This document shows positions 1 to 13,300 of a DNA stretch of 64,000 nt, piece by piece. Below the pieces are notes generated by a model. The model ran no database searches. It had not been told where the DNA came from and worked only from the letters and a program-made list of their open reading frames with translations. This DNA is from Rotaria socialis. Its lineage: Eukaryota > Rotifera > Eurotatoria > Philodinida > Philodinidae. The first letter of the stretch is position 1. Each line of letters opens with the position of its first letter. The DNA lies in assembly GCA_905331475.1 (NCBI GenBank), contig CAJNYU010000011.1, forward strand, positions 242,183 to 306,182. Reading direction: 5' to 3'. Both the position numbers and the translations under genes were made by a program.

Positions 1-1499
1 AATACATATTCAACACCATTAGCAACAATAAATATAAAAGATGTTGATGAATCAACGCAAAACTTAACTCTACTTCTAAATGATACTGAACATTTTCAAA
101 TACAATTTGTACGTCAAATAAAACACGGTCTAGTAACTGAATCGATCTATATATTATCAACAAAAAATAATGCACAATTAATCGACCAAGAATATTATTA
201 TTTGTCATTGAATTCATGTGATAATGATCAACCTTCATTGTGGACAAATCGCTCCTATGAATTTCATATGGAACCTAATGGAAATCTATGCCAATTTTCA
301 TTTGCTAAAGATAATTTTATCTTAGATATTAAAGAACATCTACCTAATCGAACATTAATTTTACAACAATTAACAAATAAATTTTGCCAAAATGTATCCT
401 ATATAATAGATGATACAAAGAATTTCTATATTAACGCAACAACAGGACATTTATATACAGCGACAAGTATCAATCGAGAAAGACAAAGCATTTATAAATT
501 AAATCTTAAAGTAATCAATCAATATAAGAAAATTCTACAAACAAATATAACTATACGAATATTCAACGAATATGGTCATATACCATTTTTAATAAGAAAA
601 AGATTAGAAATTAATCAATATGAATTTTCTTCATTGGATTTATTTAATTCAACCTATTGTCGTTATCAACCAATAATTTATAATTATTTTCAACTTTTAA
701 CTAATTGTACACTTTTAAAATTATCAACACCTGTCAAAGGAAAATATTTATTTCACGTACAACTTAATGAAAAAAATTCCTATGAAGATACATTTCTACT
801 TGAAATAACATCAGATACAAATGATACATTTCTATTATTATTCATACGATCGCAATGGATGATTATCATACCTATTTTCTTAGGCGTTTTTTTAATTCTT
901 TTCGCAATGATGTGTGCTATGGTCATCGTTAGAAAACGAAAATATAATAAACTTCGTCATAATAAACAAGTACGTTTTGTAGTTTTAAAATTGTTTTCTT
1001 TAATTATAACCGTTTTTTCCTTTCATATAGAAACCAGCATCTTTATCCGGTAGTGAAGAAAGTATACATGATAGTAAGTAGATTTGAATGTGTTGAGCCA
1101 ACAAAAATAATCCTTTTATCTCTTGTCAGCTTTTCTATTGCATCATTAAAAAAAATGCTTTTCTCTTTACTTATAGAATATGATGCAATTTCAACTATAT
1201 CTAAATTAAAAGTACATGATGATCACGAATTATCATTGTCACCAGGACATACAACGATATTTTTCGTACAAAAATCATCGTCGTCAAGTCTAACACGTGA
1301 TGATGAAGGTTATTCGGGCAGTTCGGATGTATCTGAAAATCATCTACCAGTCGAATCAACAATTCTTGCGCCTAATCAATTACTCGAACAGTATCGTATA
1401 TATGAGTTTCGAACACGACAATCAATGTCATCATCACCATATGACGCACCTAACCGAATGAATACATCTTGTATATCACCGAATGTGTCGCTTGTATAA
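1..1499 (+). CDS. Protocadherin-like single-pass adhesion protein, 3' end only
   Basis: The reading frame is open from base 1, so the 5' part lies outside the window. I read three exons, 1-969, 1031-1073 and 1177-1499. Both junctions have GT-AG introns and the phases match through to the TAA. The extracellular part looks like degenerate cadherin repeats, with strand-like motifs such as INIKDVDE and a linker NEYGHIPF resembling the N-x-x-P-x-F start of a cadherin repeat, plus many N-x-S/T sites. One hydrophobic segment (WMIIIPIFLGVFLILFAMM, about bases 859-915) is followed by a basic stop-transfer stretch, then a Ser-rich cytoplasmic tail of about 130 residues. Cadherin-family proteins mediate calcium-dependent adhesion at the plasma membrane. 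The cadherin assignment rests on architecture and weak motifs. Another cadherin-like single-pass receptor is possible. Confidence 0.6.
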
Positions 1500-2728
1500 C
1501 TTTTTATTTCGAGTTTTCTTTGATTTAATCTATATCAAGATATGTTGGTTTATAAAATATTAGAATACTAATGCGAAAAATGCATTCACTCTTTTTCTTT
1601 TTTATTATTCTGAAAAAAAACATAATTAAGAGAATGACCTATGCAAGAGATAAGCGACTTGTCAGAATTATGTAATAGGGTTGCTTTAAAATGTAGCCAT
1701 TTTTTTATGTGAAAGATCAAAGTAATTATGTCAATTGATTGCTATAGAAAGTAAGAAATATTAGATAACAAAAAGACTTTTCATTATTTGAATTGAATTT
1801 ATGAGATAGACTACAAAAAAAACACCGGGTTCTTTTTATATTTAGAAATAGTCGAAAATTTTTCCATGATATAACTTTCATTTGTTATGTCTGAGACTCA
1901 GAGTGGTTTATGCAAATGCCCTACAAATCATATCACGAGTTGGAGCTGTTATTTGGAGTGATTGAAAAGTAATTTGACAAAAACATTTTTCATTCTCTGC
2001 AACGAGCCTACGGGAATAAAAGAACATTGGATTACTAGTAACACGTTGCTAAGAGCTTTTGATTTTACAGTTATCAATCAACTCGAAAGAGTGCGAATCA
2101 ATTTCAGTACGTTAAGCGTCACCAAGCTAATTTTCTCAACACGAACAGAAAATGACTGCGGAAATGAAAGTGACCATTGTTAAATCATTGTTTCTAAATT
2201 TTAACGATCAACTGAATTTTTGTGTCTCCATAAAAATTCAACTCATACTCTCATTGGAAAGAACACGTTATTTTGGTTCTATCGGAACCTTATGCAATTT
2301 CTCAATCCTTATTTTTACGAAACTACAAAATAAATGAATGAATTCATTCTACAGTAATATTTCGTTTATCTGCCGTTTCAAGCAAAAGTCAACAGATTCT
2401 TTGATTAAGCGCGCCAGAACATTCCGATGTTTGAGAAAAGAAAAGAAAAAAAACTAATACATACATTTCTAATTATTTCATTGCATCATCTAATCTTCTC
2501 GCTCGGTCATATTTTGCCGTAGCAGAAAAAGAAGTCAAGATTATTCAATAAGAAAATTATCTGGCATCGGCCCATTTAAAATATATTATATAGAATCAGA
2601 AGAAAACAGAACGGGCTTATTTTTTATTTCAAAAATGGAATAGATTTACTATATGTGTTATACATAAGACATTAAATAATGGCAGAATACAATAACAAAC
2701 CAAAGAAAACAACAGTTATTGAGTTAGA
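1500..2728. other. Intergenic, convergent 3' ends
   Basis: AT-rich spacer between the 3' end of the protocadherin-like gene (+) and the 3' end of the F-box gene (-). Small open frames at 1962-2337 lack splice context and recognisable motifs. I see no RNA gene or repeat in it. Confidence 0.6.
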
Positions 2729-4989
2729 TTAAAACCAAATATTTAATATTCCATCATTACATTTAATATAGAAATGTTTTTTTACAGTTAATAATGTATT
2801 AGCAAGTAGATCTCTCAAAGTTCCATCAATTAGATACTTTGGATAATAAATAGTTAAACTAAATAATGATGGCATATCAGTCAACAGATGATATAACCAA
2901 TCGTTCGATGTAAAACATCCATCTAACGTACTAATGTAAAGTGTAAGAATTTGAACCCATGGAAAGAAATTTCTCAGACACATTGATTGTTCTTGAGTCA
3001 TTTCATGAATCGTGATTTGTCGAATATGTTTACTGCTATTGGCTAATAATATTTGTTCTTTATGGGGAATATTTAATGTTCGAACATGTAAATGGGTTTG
3101 TTTTCGAGTATTATGAATATATACACATGGATAACTTATGGATGATGAGATATTCGTTCCAGATCTGAAGTAACAGGAAATATATTTATTTTTAATTTAT
3201 GCAAAAACAAAATTTACTTCTGTCGAATCCATTGGTTATTAGTCAAAATATTCAGTGTCATGTTCAATGCAGGTTTTTCAGTGAATGTAATTGTTTGAAT
3301 ATTTGGAAAAAACTTCAAAATTATATTTGAATAAATAGATTGATCTAGATTTGACATTGAAGAAAGTGACAAATGACGAACGTTGGCATAGTGATACGGA
3401 TAATCTATGGAAAAAAACTCTTTTATGTCATCAACAATATCAAATGAATCGAAAGCAAATGGTAGAGTATAAATGTAGCGTTGATTGGGTCGAAGGACAA
3501 AATGTGTTGAAACTTCAATAGATCGATCAAGCCAAAACCGAGAGGTAAATGAAAATAAAAATAAATAGTCAGGCCTAAAATTTGTTGTAACATTATTATG
3601 ACTATGTATATGGCGTAGATAAAAATCCAATTTTTTTAAATGAAAAAATGTTCGAAACAGTTTTTCTAAAACATATCCATTTATTTCTTGATCGTAACTG
3701 ATAGAAGTAGTCTAAATTCAAAATAAAACAAATGCATTAGAAAAGGATGAAATATGCTACAAGCATCGAATTTCAAGAGTCTAACTATTTATTTGCATTA
3801 GCTATTTCTCTCAACTAAATAATCGAATTAGAAGAAAATGTCTATGGTTGAAGAAATGAGTTCTGTGATATAGTCGCCAAAAACTTTCAAGAGAACAACT
3901 GAAATTAGAATTTTTAGTGTGATTTTCGAATAATTTGACCTGTACTTGATCTAAGGTAGACGCTGTCAGATTGTTCAGTAACTCGATTGAATATATCATA
4001 GAATTTCTAGAATTTCATTAGTTTACCTCATCACATAAAATAGCTTTTAATGATAATCTTTCTAGTTTGCTATGTGAGATTAAGAGTTTTTCTAGCATTT
4101 TGAATGGCATTGATTTCCGAATAGTTAATGTTAATATTTTTAGGACGTCAAGCGGTTGAATTTTATCAATGTTTGCATTAGCTGTACTGTCCATAATCGT
4201 ACATGTAAGTATTTCTAAATGTGTTGCCGATCGAAAGAGACTCATTAAATCATTTATTGTTGCTAAAGTTATTGTTAATTCACGTAAATTTCCGTGTAAT
4301 TTTTGACCGGATAATCTACTCAAATCGAATATAATACCATTAATAAAACAATGTTTGAGCGATTGAAATGAATTAATAGGTATAAAAATTTCATCAATGA
4401 TTAATTTTTCAGTTAATCTATCATTTTCATTAAATGTTAGAGATAAACGCCAAAGATGTTGTAGCAATGGATGAACAGTTTGAAAATATTTTAATAATTC
4501 ATCAAATTCAATGAAATCCAATGTTAATGATTCAAGTTGAGTTATTTGTGACCAATCAAGTCTATCAAGTGTTTCTCTTATTTGGCCAAAGGTATATGCA
4601 TTACTTAAACGAAGTATATGCAAATTATTAGTAAAACATGGAAATAATGATTTTGTTAAACATTTAAAATAGGATTTATTTACACAACGAAAATCAAGTG
4701 CTGGTGTATATGGTTCTACAAGAGCATCAAGATGATCGTAAAGATGACTAAATGAATAGAGAATATCCAGAGGACGTAGATATTGAAAAATTACAAGAAA
4801 AATCTCTGTACAAAGATCTTGAATGGTAGATATAGAATTTATTTTGCATAATTTAATATAATCATGTTTAACTGTTACTTCCTTTTCAATATATTTTTCA
4901 AGTCCAGTTGTATTTGTAAGTTCCTGCTCATCGGGTTCGGGTGATAGGCGATCGAAAGTACGTTTCAATGATTGAGCGTTCATTGCCAC
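2729..4989 (-). CDS. F-box protein with LRR-like C-terminal region
   Basis: Three exons on the minus strand, 4989-4027, 3711-3218 and 3164-2729, join in phase (963 + 494 + 436 nt) to give 630 residues. Near residue 60 there is an F-box (LCTEIFLVIFQYLRPLDILY), the segment that binds SKP1 in SCF ubiquitin ligases. The remainder has repeated Leu-rich patterns (LESLTLDFIEF, LKILTLTIRK, LERLSLKAIL) suggesting a divergent LRR-like fold for substrate recognition. The start ATG at 4989 gives a 50-60 residue polar leader before the F-box. Intron 1 is 315 bp, long for this window, and holds an open 62-codon frame (3811-3999) that might be a skipped exon. Substrate unknown. The F-box call is good; the repeat fold is inferred. 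Confidence 0.72.
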
Positions 4990-5215
4990 GAAGTTGTTAC
5001 TATTGAATTTGATTTAGAACTAAAATAAAATATTGCTAAATACGCCGATAGAGAAGCAATAAAATAAAAGGTCAAATGCAATACAGCAATATCTTATAAT
5101 AAACAGTGATATTTTGCATTAGAAATACACGGACGAGAAAGATGACTGACCTATACGATGAACTATGCTTTTTTCCCGCCAGACGATAGTTTCAAACCAA
5201 TCGGAATCATTGCAG

Positions 5216-5601
5216 CTATTTTCTCTGTAAGATTGACCTTGCACAAAGAAAACTTCGAGCCAGTAATGTGCTTTCCTGTATAGTGGTTAGTTTAAAAAAA
5301 CAAGTGGCAATGTTAAAATGAATATTTGCTTTACTTATACGTAAATAGCTAACCAAAAGCCACAGATGGGATCTCTGTGCAGTCAAGAAAGGCAGTCTAT
5401 GGAAATAAACAATCGTAAAATGAACTATCGTAGGTAAATAAATATTTAGCTGTAGATCGAAATATCTTTCACACAAAGTGCGGAAACCACTTACAATTCA
5501 CTCAAATAGTATACAACCAGTCTCTGAAAGAATGTGCTCAGAGCCCTCTGGAAATCCTCCTGGCGCATATTATATGCACGGCAAGGATGTAATGGATCAT
5601 T
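5216..5601 (-). pseudogene. Orphan coding relic, unidentified
   Basis: Three short pieces, 5601-5495, 5396-5354 and 5275-5216, have GT-AG borders and join in phase to a TAG. The first reads like real protein (RQEDFQRALSTFFQRLVVYY). No start, no upstream exons and no downstream continuation are apparent. In the last piece a second frame is open for longer (HYWLEVFFVQGQSYRE and onward), so the reading frame is uncertain. I do not recognise the family. It may be the tail of a decayed gene or a truncated duplicate. A low-confidence call. Confidence 0.28.
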
Positions 5602-6804
5602 CTAAGATAACAAAATATACATACAATGATAAATAGATACGAAGATAATCATTAGTTTATGACATACACATGCTGCATATTTAAAATGACTCATATCTAC
5701 TGATTATACAATAAAAACTACAATATTTCAATACGCTACATCTTAATTTAACTCCTTCGTTGGACAAAAACAAAAATTGTTTGCATTCTGAATTGTCAGT
5801 ACTTCCGAATTTTTTTCGAAGCCTTTCATATGCATTGCAATGATGTTATAGAGTTGATAAAAATTTTATATCGATGAATACTAATTTAACCATCCGTACA
5901 AGTAGTAAATCAGTAAACGTATTGGTACAATCTATCGACATTCATTTCTAGTTTTACAATCAATGAAAACTATAAATATCTTTTGTCATTTAGCCACTTT
6001 CGCATGAGTAATTTCAATAATAATAATAATAATATCATCATTGATTGCTTAATTTTATTGACTGAAATCAACGAACAAACAAACATGTCATCGTAAGTCA
6101 ATACTTACAAAATATCTAGTATGATGCCTTTTCGTTCGATTTTTCAAGTTCTATCGTTGTCTATCATTATAATCAACATGTTATATCCATATCGATGTCT
6201 GTTCATTCACTATGTATTGTCGAGTCCCGTTTTAGTTTTCAGTTCTTGCTGTCTTGATATAATTAGTACTGTATGAACTTTATCAGTCGATCTGTGAATT
6301 AGAAGACAGGAATCAAGAGACTCTTTTGTTTTTCAGTAGATTGTTATTATGGGATTTTTCATTTAAATTCCAATTATGCTCTCAAAAACAAACAATTAGA
6401 GCAACATAGAAAGAAAGAAAAAATGCAAACACGAAAATTGATACAACAACCATCCAAAAACAAAACGAAAATGAAGTTTTCTTCACACGTTTTTCGAACT
6501 ATACAGAAGACAAGGATAATGTTAATGTGCACGATCAATATCAATCTGCATAGATGAGGATCAATGAATCAAGAATGCGCTGAAAGTGAAATGACAGGAA
6601 ACACACGAGAGAAACAAAATGAGAATGAGTTCAATAATAAATAGAACTTGACAGAGGACTTTTAAAAAAAGTGAGTATTGAGATAGGCAGGAGAAAAAAA
6701 AGAGTAAGAAAAAGATATCGTATACAAAAGAAAAAAAAAACAGAATGAATCGCTGGCCATTTAAAATGATGATTCATGACTCTATCAGTTGCACAAAGTA
6801 GGAG

Positions 6805-6839
<35 letters not shown>

Positions 6840-7366
6840 GAGAAACACGACATGAATTGTGAGCAATGGGTAGGGTTTTTAGTGGAAAATCCTTAACTCA
6901 TATTATTTCTGTTTTGTCATAAATAAACATTGCCGCTACAAATCAGCGTCTCTATATCGACACTCGCCGATTTACAAAAAACATGATTAAGAATGAGTTT
7001 ATTATTTATTGCATAGTCGCCGCTCGACAAGAAAACAATTCGTTTCTTGTTGTTTGAAACACACATGGGTCCGTACACAACAAAAGTCTTATTTGCTTGT
7101 GTGTGTCTCTGTGTTGATCATTAACAACAACAACGAGAAAAAAACAAAAAATAGATATCTATATGTATATAAGATAATAGTCGTGCGGGTACACAAGAAA
7201 ATGAGAGAGAGAGAGAGAGAGAGAAAGAAAAACCAATTGCACACACATACATACAAGCGAGAAGAAGAGAAAAAGTCAAAATCTTCGATGTCATGAGAGA
7301 AAATACACAAATCTGAACAAGGACACTTTCTTTGGCTAATTTAATGCCAAATTTGATTAATTGATT
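5602..7366. other. Intergenic, contains GA microsatellites
   Basis: AT-rich spacer downstream of liprin-alpha. It contains perfect AG tracts at 6809-6836 and 7203-7224 and a purine-rich stretch at 6660-6740. The open frames around 7009-7310 are products of these low-complexity tracts. No other feature seen. Confidence 0.6.
6809..6836. repeat. (AG)14 microsatellite
   Basis: Uninterrupted dinucleotide AG run in the spacer 3' of liprin-alpha; a shorter run of the same unit lies at 7203-7224. Confidence 0.95.
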
Positions 7367-10300
7367 TTATGATTGTTGATTTTCATCAGTTGGAGTTGCA
7401 TTTGATGAATCAACTTCATTGGGCTGTGTCGTTTCGTCACTGACTGTTTTTGATTTCGGTTTTCGAGAAAATAACGATGGATGACGTTTTAATTTTGCTC
7501 GGTCGTTCTAAAACAAAAATAAAATTTACGATTAATAAATTATTTTCCGATAGATAAAAGTTTAGAGCGAAGATTTTTATCGTTGGGCTTTGCTTTGCAT
7601 AGATATTTTCTAACTATTAGCGAACATGGAAAGGCACAATAGAAAAAGCACAACATTATTTTATTTACCGGCTGTTATGACTGCCTATTAAGCTGAAAAA
7701 AGGTGTCATATTTATTTGATCCTATTTGTAGATCTATTAACTTACTTCATCCATTTTTCGATCTGTACCGTTTGCAATTAATAGACGAAATTCTCTTTCA
7801 AGAATTTGACGTGCCTAAAAACAGAAATTACAAATGCCAAAACTATTCATAGAACAAGAAACCAACTCGTTCTTCTATTTTCTTACCATTGTTTGTTGAC
7901 TTGGTATTTGTAATGCTAATGCTAGAGTATTATGATCAAATGTTTCATCAAGTGCAATCAAACCACCATGAATGCCAGTTTCAGTTAAATTATTAGCATA
8001 TTCTTTTAATCCATTAATAGCTGTTAACCATTGAATAATTCGTTCATTGGTCCACATCAGTACATCTTGATTTTCATTTAAAGATTCTTCACGTCTTCGA
8101 TCAAGTTCTTTCTTATCGTAATTAACTCGTTTTAATACTAATATACCATAATGAAAACTCGTTCTAAATTTAATACAAAACCATTTCTTTCAAATCCATA
8201 AAAAAAATAAAATAGAATTATCTTACCGATGAAAACTGTCAACCATTTTTAATTGTTTACTTAAATCTTTTTTACTTAAATGCTCAAGCATACGTGCATC
8301 AACAAGACATTCCATAAAATAGGATCGATATTGTGGTAAACCAAGACTCGGCAACCATTCATTTCCAATCCATTCATGATCCATTTCACCAAATGCTAAT
8401 GACTTTAAAGTAAAAGTAAAATTAGAACAAAAAACAAAGTTCGTATCTTCAAAAAATTTACAGTAACTGATGTTCGTGGACCATCTGGTAATGTTAAATT
8501 TAATATTTCTTGTATAGCTAAACGAAGTTTAAGTCGATGCAAAGGATTACTAATACCAATTTGACGTTGAATTTCTTCTTCATTTAATTCCGACATAATG
8601 GCACCTGATTTAACATTGGCACGACATGCAGCAACGTACCATGCTGGCATTTTAACCCATAACTATAAATAATAGATATTTAAACATCTTCTAACTCTAG
8701 ATGAGTACTCACTTCAAGCCAAGCAACAACAGTCGCACCATCCCAAGTTGAAAATGGACGATTATTTTGTATGGCATCTTCAAGTAATTCTTGTCTAAAT
8801 TTCAGTGAAGAAAATAGGTTAGATTATTTCAATAGTAATTTATTCAACATACTTTTTCTTTATACGTCGATCGAATTCTGTTTTACCTAAACTAAGTAAT
8901 GTACCAGTAGTCGATTCATTCATTTCATTAGGTCCCATAGGATCGACCGGTACAGATGATGCTAAAGACGATGAAAATATATTTAAATAGAAGAAGAAAA
9001 AAGAATATTTTATTTACCACGAGTAACATAAGGTGATGGATAATTTTGTGGATAAGATGGTGTCGGCTGATGAACACTTTCATGCATGGATTTATTATCG
9101 ATTGAGCCAGGTTTTCGTGTAAATAACCGCCCAAGAGAATTTCGTATGCCTTTCTTTTTCTGTTGTTGTTGATTTCTTGTATAGAAACTAGTCTCATCAC
9201 CTGATGTTGAATTTTGAGAACTTATAGGACTCGGAGAATCTTGATGTGTTATTGACGATAAAGATGTTGGTTGGGCCATGGACGAATTTGTACTAAAATA
9301 TTCATAGATTAATTAAAATTACTGTTGCGTATTATTCAATTTTCTATTTTGGTATTCATATAAGATTAAACAATACATGGAAAATCCTTGACTATTAAAA
9401 GAACTTTATTTAGGGTTATATTACTCTTTGAGAGAAATAAAAATCTTTCCCCTTGTAGACTAGCCTGATTAAACTATAAGATAAAACCGCCTATCTCCGA
9501 GATATGTCTTTGTAAAGACTAAGTTGATAATATCTAGTGGCGGTCATGCTTAACTATTAATTATTGGAGTAGACTATTGATAAATACTTGTACCCTAAAC
9601 GCTTATTCATCGAGACGCTGAGAAAATTCCTTGTAATATCATGCATTTATAGCAAGTAATCGAACCACGTCCGTTTCGGTGGATATCGAAGATAGGAGGT
9701 ATAGTACACTGATAACATCAGTCTATCATCTATGCATAACCGTCTTCTTCTCATTATAGATCAATTAAAATTAGATGAGAATAGATAATTTCAAATACCT
9801 TGAAACTACACAAGGATACAACCATGAAAAAAGACTAGGGAAACAAAGTTGAGTCGAACTTTATTTATTTTTTGTTTGCTCTTATGATAATCAAATCTTC
9901 ACATGACCATGATAAAATAATAATATGATTGTGTAATCTATTTATTTTATCTGTAGGGGTTCGCACGGCACCAGGTGAGCAGTGAAAAAAACGAGTCACA
10001 GGCAGGATCAATAATAATTAGATTGTCATGAGATTTCCAAGGATATAACAAATTCTATCAATATTGAGTCTATTCAAAATTGCCTTTTTTATATCGGACT
10101 ATTGGTTTGCAAAAAGCAAAAATATTAGTGCTAATTCTGTACAGAGATGAGCTCATCGTACTCGCTTAATGAAATTCATTAGTGAAAACTCGAATAAAAA
10201 TAGTCGCACGTAAACATTGTATATCAGCAGTCAGTCGCAGCGATAAACTGACACTCAACACGCTGACAACAACCGTTAAGAACAACAGTTGTACAAGTAA

Positions 10301-13300
10301 AATAAACACTTTAATGATCTTATACATCAACGTCGAAATAATTTTAGTTCGTAAAAATCACGATTCATCTAATCTTTGTCAACGTGGACTCAGACAGCTT
10401 ACAACGAACATTGCTGTTCGTTACTTACTAATAGTGCCTAGTATTATCGTCGATGTGTTGTGGATTTGTTCTCGACATATTTGTATTTATTCTATACTGA
10501 TTTTGAATACTCGACGATGTATGATAAATATGATGTGGTGTAGCTGTTCGAATATTTGTTGTAACTCGAGGTGGCGTTACTGGCGGACTTGATTCACATT
10601 TTAAATAGCGTGTTCCTGGTCCATAATCATTACGAAATGTACGTGGAGATTGATGATGTAAAGTATGATCGTATTCCTATTGAATACAATATTATGAAAA
10701 AAACAAACCAAAGTTCGAACATGAACGAAATTCTACTTACATTCATGTTGATTGGATCAGAGCCTAGATTATATTGATACATATTTGCAGCTGTCATACC
10801 AGGTGGAGCCTAATGAATAATATATATATATATATGTATATAATGATATTTTTTCGAAAAATTGATTATGTTACTGTATTAAATTTATAAGATTTTCCCG
10901 GTGTTGTTGAATATGGTGTTAATCGTCCTGGGAAATGTGTATTTGTATTTAATGTTGATGTTGTTGGCGGTGATGCATTTCTTAAATAACGCTGTGATAA
11001 ATGAGAATGATAATGTGGCATTGTTCCATTCGATATTCCTTGTGGGTGATGTCTATGATGGTGAGTATTTAAATCATTATCATTGTCATCATCATCATCA
11101 TCAATATCCTCATCAGCTAGATGATAAACAACATTACCAACAACACGTGATTCGAGTTCTTCAGCACGTAATTCAGCATCGACTTTTTCTGCTTGTATCA
11201 TTCGAATTTCATTATTAATAGCATCAAGTTGTTCTTGTAGAACAAGTGCCAACGTTTGCGCGTCGTTATGCGTTGATTGTGTTGGAAGATTTCCATTATT
11301 AATTGTCACCGGATGATGTTGATATAACGAATCTTCATCATCAGTTGTTAATTCAACATCTGATGATTCAAATGCTAAACGAACATCATTTATAACTTGA
11401 GCTTGATCGATTGTATCCCAATCAGCTTCAGATGTCTATTAGATGGGGGGAAAAGTATATAAGCAATAGGACTTAAATTAAAGATATTACTTTAAAAATA
11501 TGATCGGTTACTGTTGGAACTGTTTTAACAACACGTGTTGAAGGTGATACACGATTATTTGATTCAGTTGTACTTGTGACAAAATCGTTGGGCACAGACG
11601 TTTGTATTGACTCACTTAGAAGAAAAGTTTTATTTTAAAAAAGAACTAATTAATATTCATTCGTTTTACTTTTTCTGTTGCTGTTGCTGTTGTTGTTGTT
11701 GTTGTAAACGTTGTAATTCTTTGCGAACATTTTCAAGTTCATTTTTAAGTTTATCAATTTCGTCAAGTAGTTTTGTCTAAAAATTACGAAACTTAAGAAT
11801 ACCAAAGAAAGGAAATGAAAATTTTCGTTTCTTACTCGATCAGTTTGTGTTTCTTCTAATTGTTTTTTAAGTTTTTCACTTTCTTGTACAAGAGTATTTT
11901 TCTCTTCTAATGTTTGCATACGTTCACGTAATTGTACTTGTAAACGTTCATTTGATTCAGCAAGTAGTTTATCAACAGTCGCTGATAAACGTGTATTATG
12001 TTCATCGGTTACTTTTTCACGCTGACGAGCCTTTACGAAAAAAACAAAAGCTCACAATGAAAATTTAGTTTATTAGAATTTTTCCATGTATTACTCGAGT
12101 TAATTCCATTTTGAGATCATCAAATTCACTTTGAAGCTGGTGTAATTTATCATCAGTATTTGCACTGTTCGAATACATTTGCATAGACGATCCATTAAGA
12201 TTATTTGGAATTGTAATGCCATTTTGTTTACCTGATGAATCACCTTCATTTTGAGATTGAAGTTTTTGTTCTAATAAATCATATTTTTCTTGTAGAGCTT
12301 GATATTTTTCTTCGGCCTAAATAAATAAGGAAGACACGCACTTAGATCAGGAATAAATATTCTCCAGAAATTTCCTCTCCATTAGATCTATTGAATTTCG
12401 TTTAAAACAAAAACACTTCAAATAATTTCTTCTGGTTATACAAAAAAAGTATTATGTTTTTCTATGAAAAGAAAAAGTCATAGGAATTCGCCAACAACAT
12501 CCTTGGGAAACCAAAATAATATCCGATGTATGTAAAAACAACTGGTAGATCTAATAAAACATATTATGAGTAAATGAAAGAGGATCGATGTTTGCTATTA
12601 ATAGGTATGAAAGAATGTCCAATCTAGAACAACTGTCATACAACTCATCAAGATCTGCCTACTCCAAAATTCCCAAGAGTCTTTACTTCTTAAAGATCAT
12701 CGCATCCTTAGGAAAATGGAAGGCGAAAAAAGCTTGATTCTTACATGCATAAATTGATTTTCTTTGGTAGCTAATTCATTTTCTAGTCGACTATTGAATT
12801 CTGTTAGATGTGTTGTTTCTTTTTGAATGCTTAAATAACGTTTTTCTAATGTTGATATTCGTTCTTCTTGATCTTCTTTTTGTGCTTGAGATTCTTTTAA
12901 ATCACGTTGATATTTATTTATTTGTTCATGTGAATGAGATAGATCACGTTGAAATAAACACGCACGCTCTTCTAACTCCTTATTACGATTCATTAATTCG
13001 TGTACACGTGCACGACAAGATATTAATTCATTACATTGATTATCCATTAGTTCTTGCATTTCAATTAGTTTACCAGCCAAAGAGTCAGGATCGATTGTAC
13101 CATTTGACATCGTCTGTAAAATAAAACGAACAGTCAATGTAAATAAAAGCAAAGAATATTTGACAAGACTTTATTTACTTTTAATTGATTGATATCGATC
13201 ACTTTTGCTTGTTGTGTTTCACGAACGCCAGCCAACTAAAAAAAAAGAAAACAATGAATTGATCTATCCTTTAAAACAACTTAGTTGAAGATTCTTGTTT

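Noticed and set aside
7009-7310. Opposed 95- and 73-codon frames
   Set aside because: Built on AG/CT microsatellite and purine-rich sequence.
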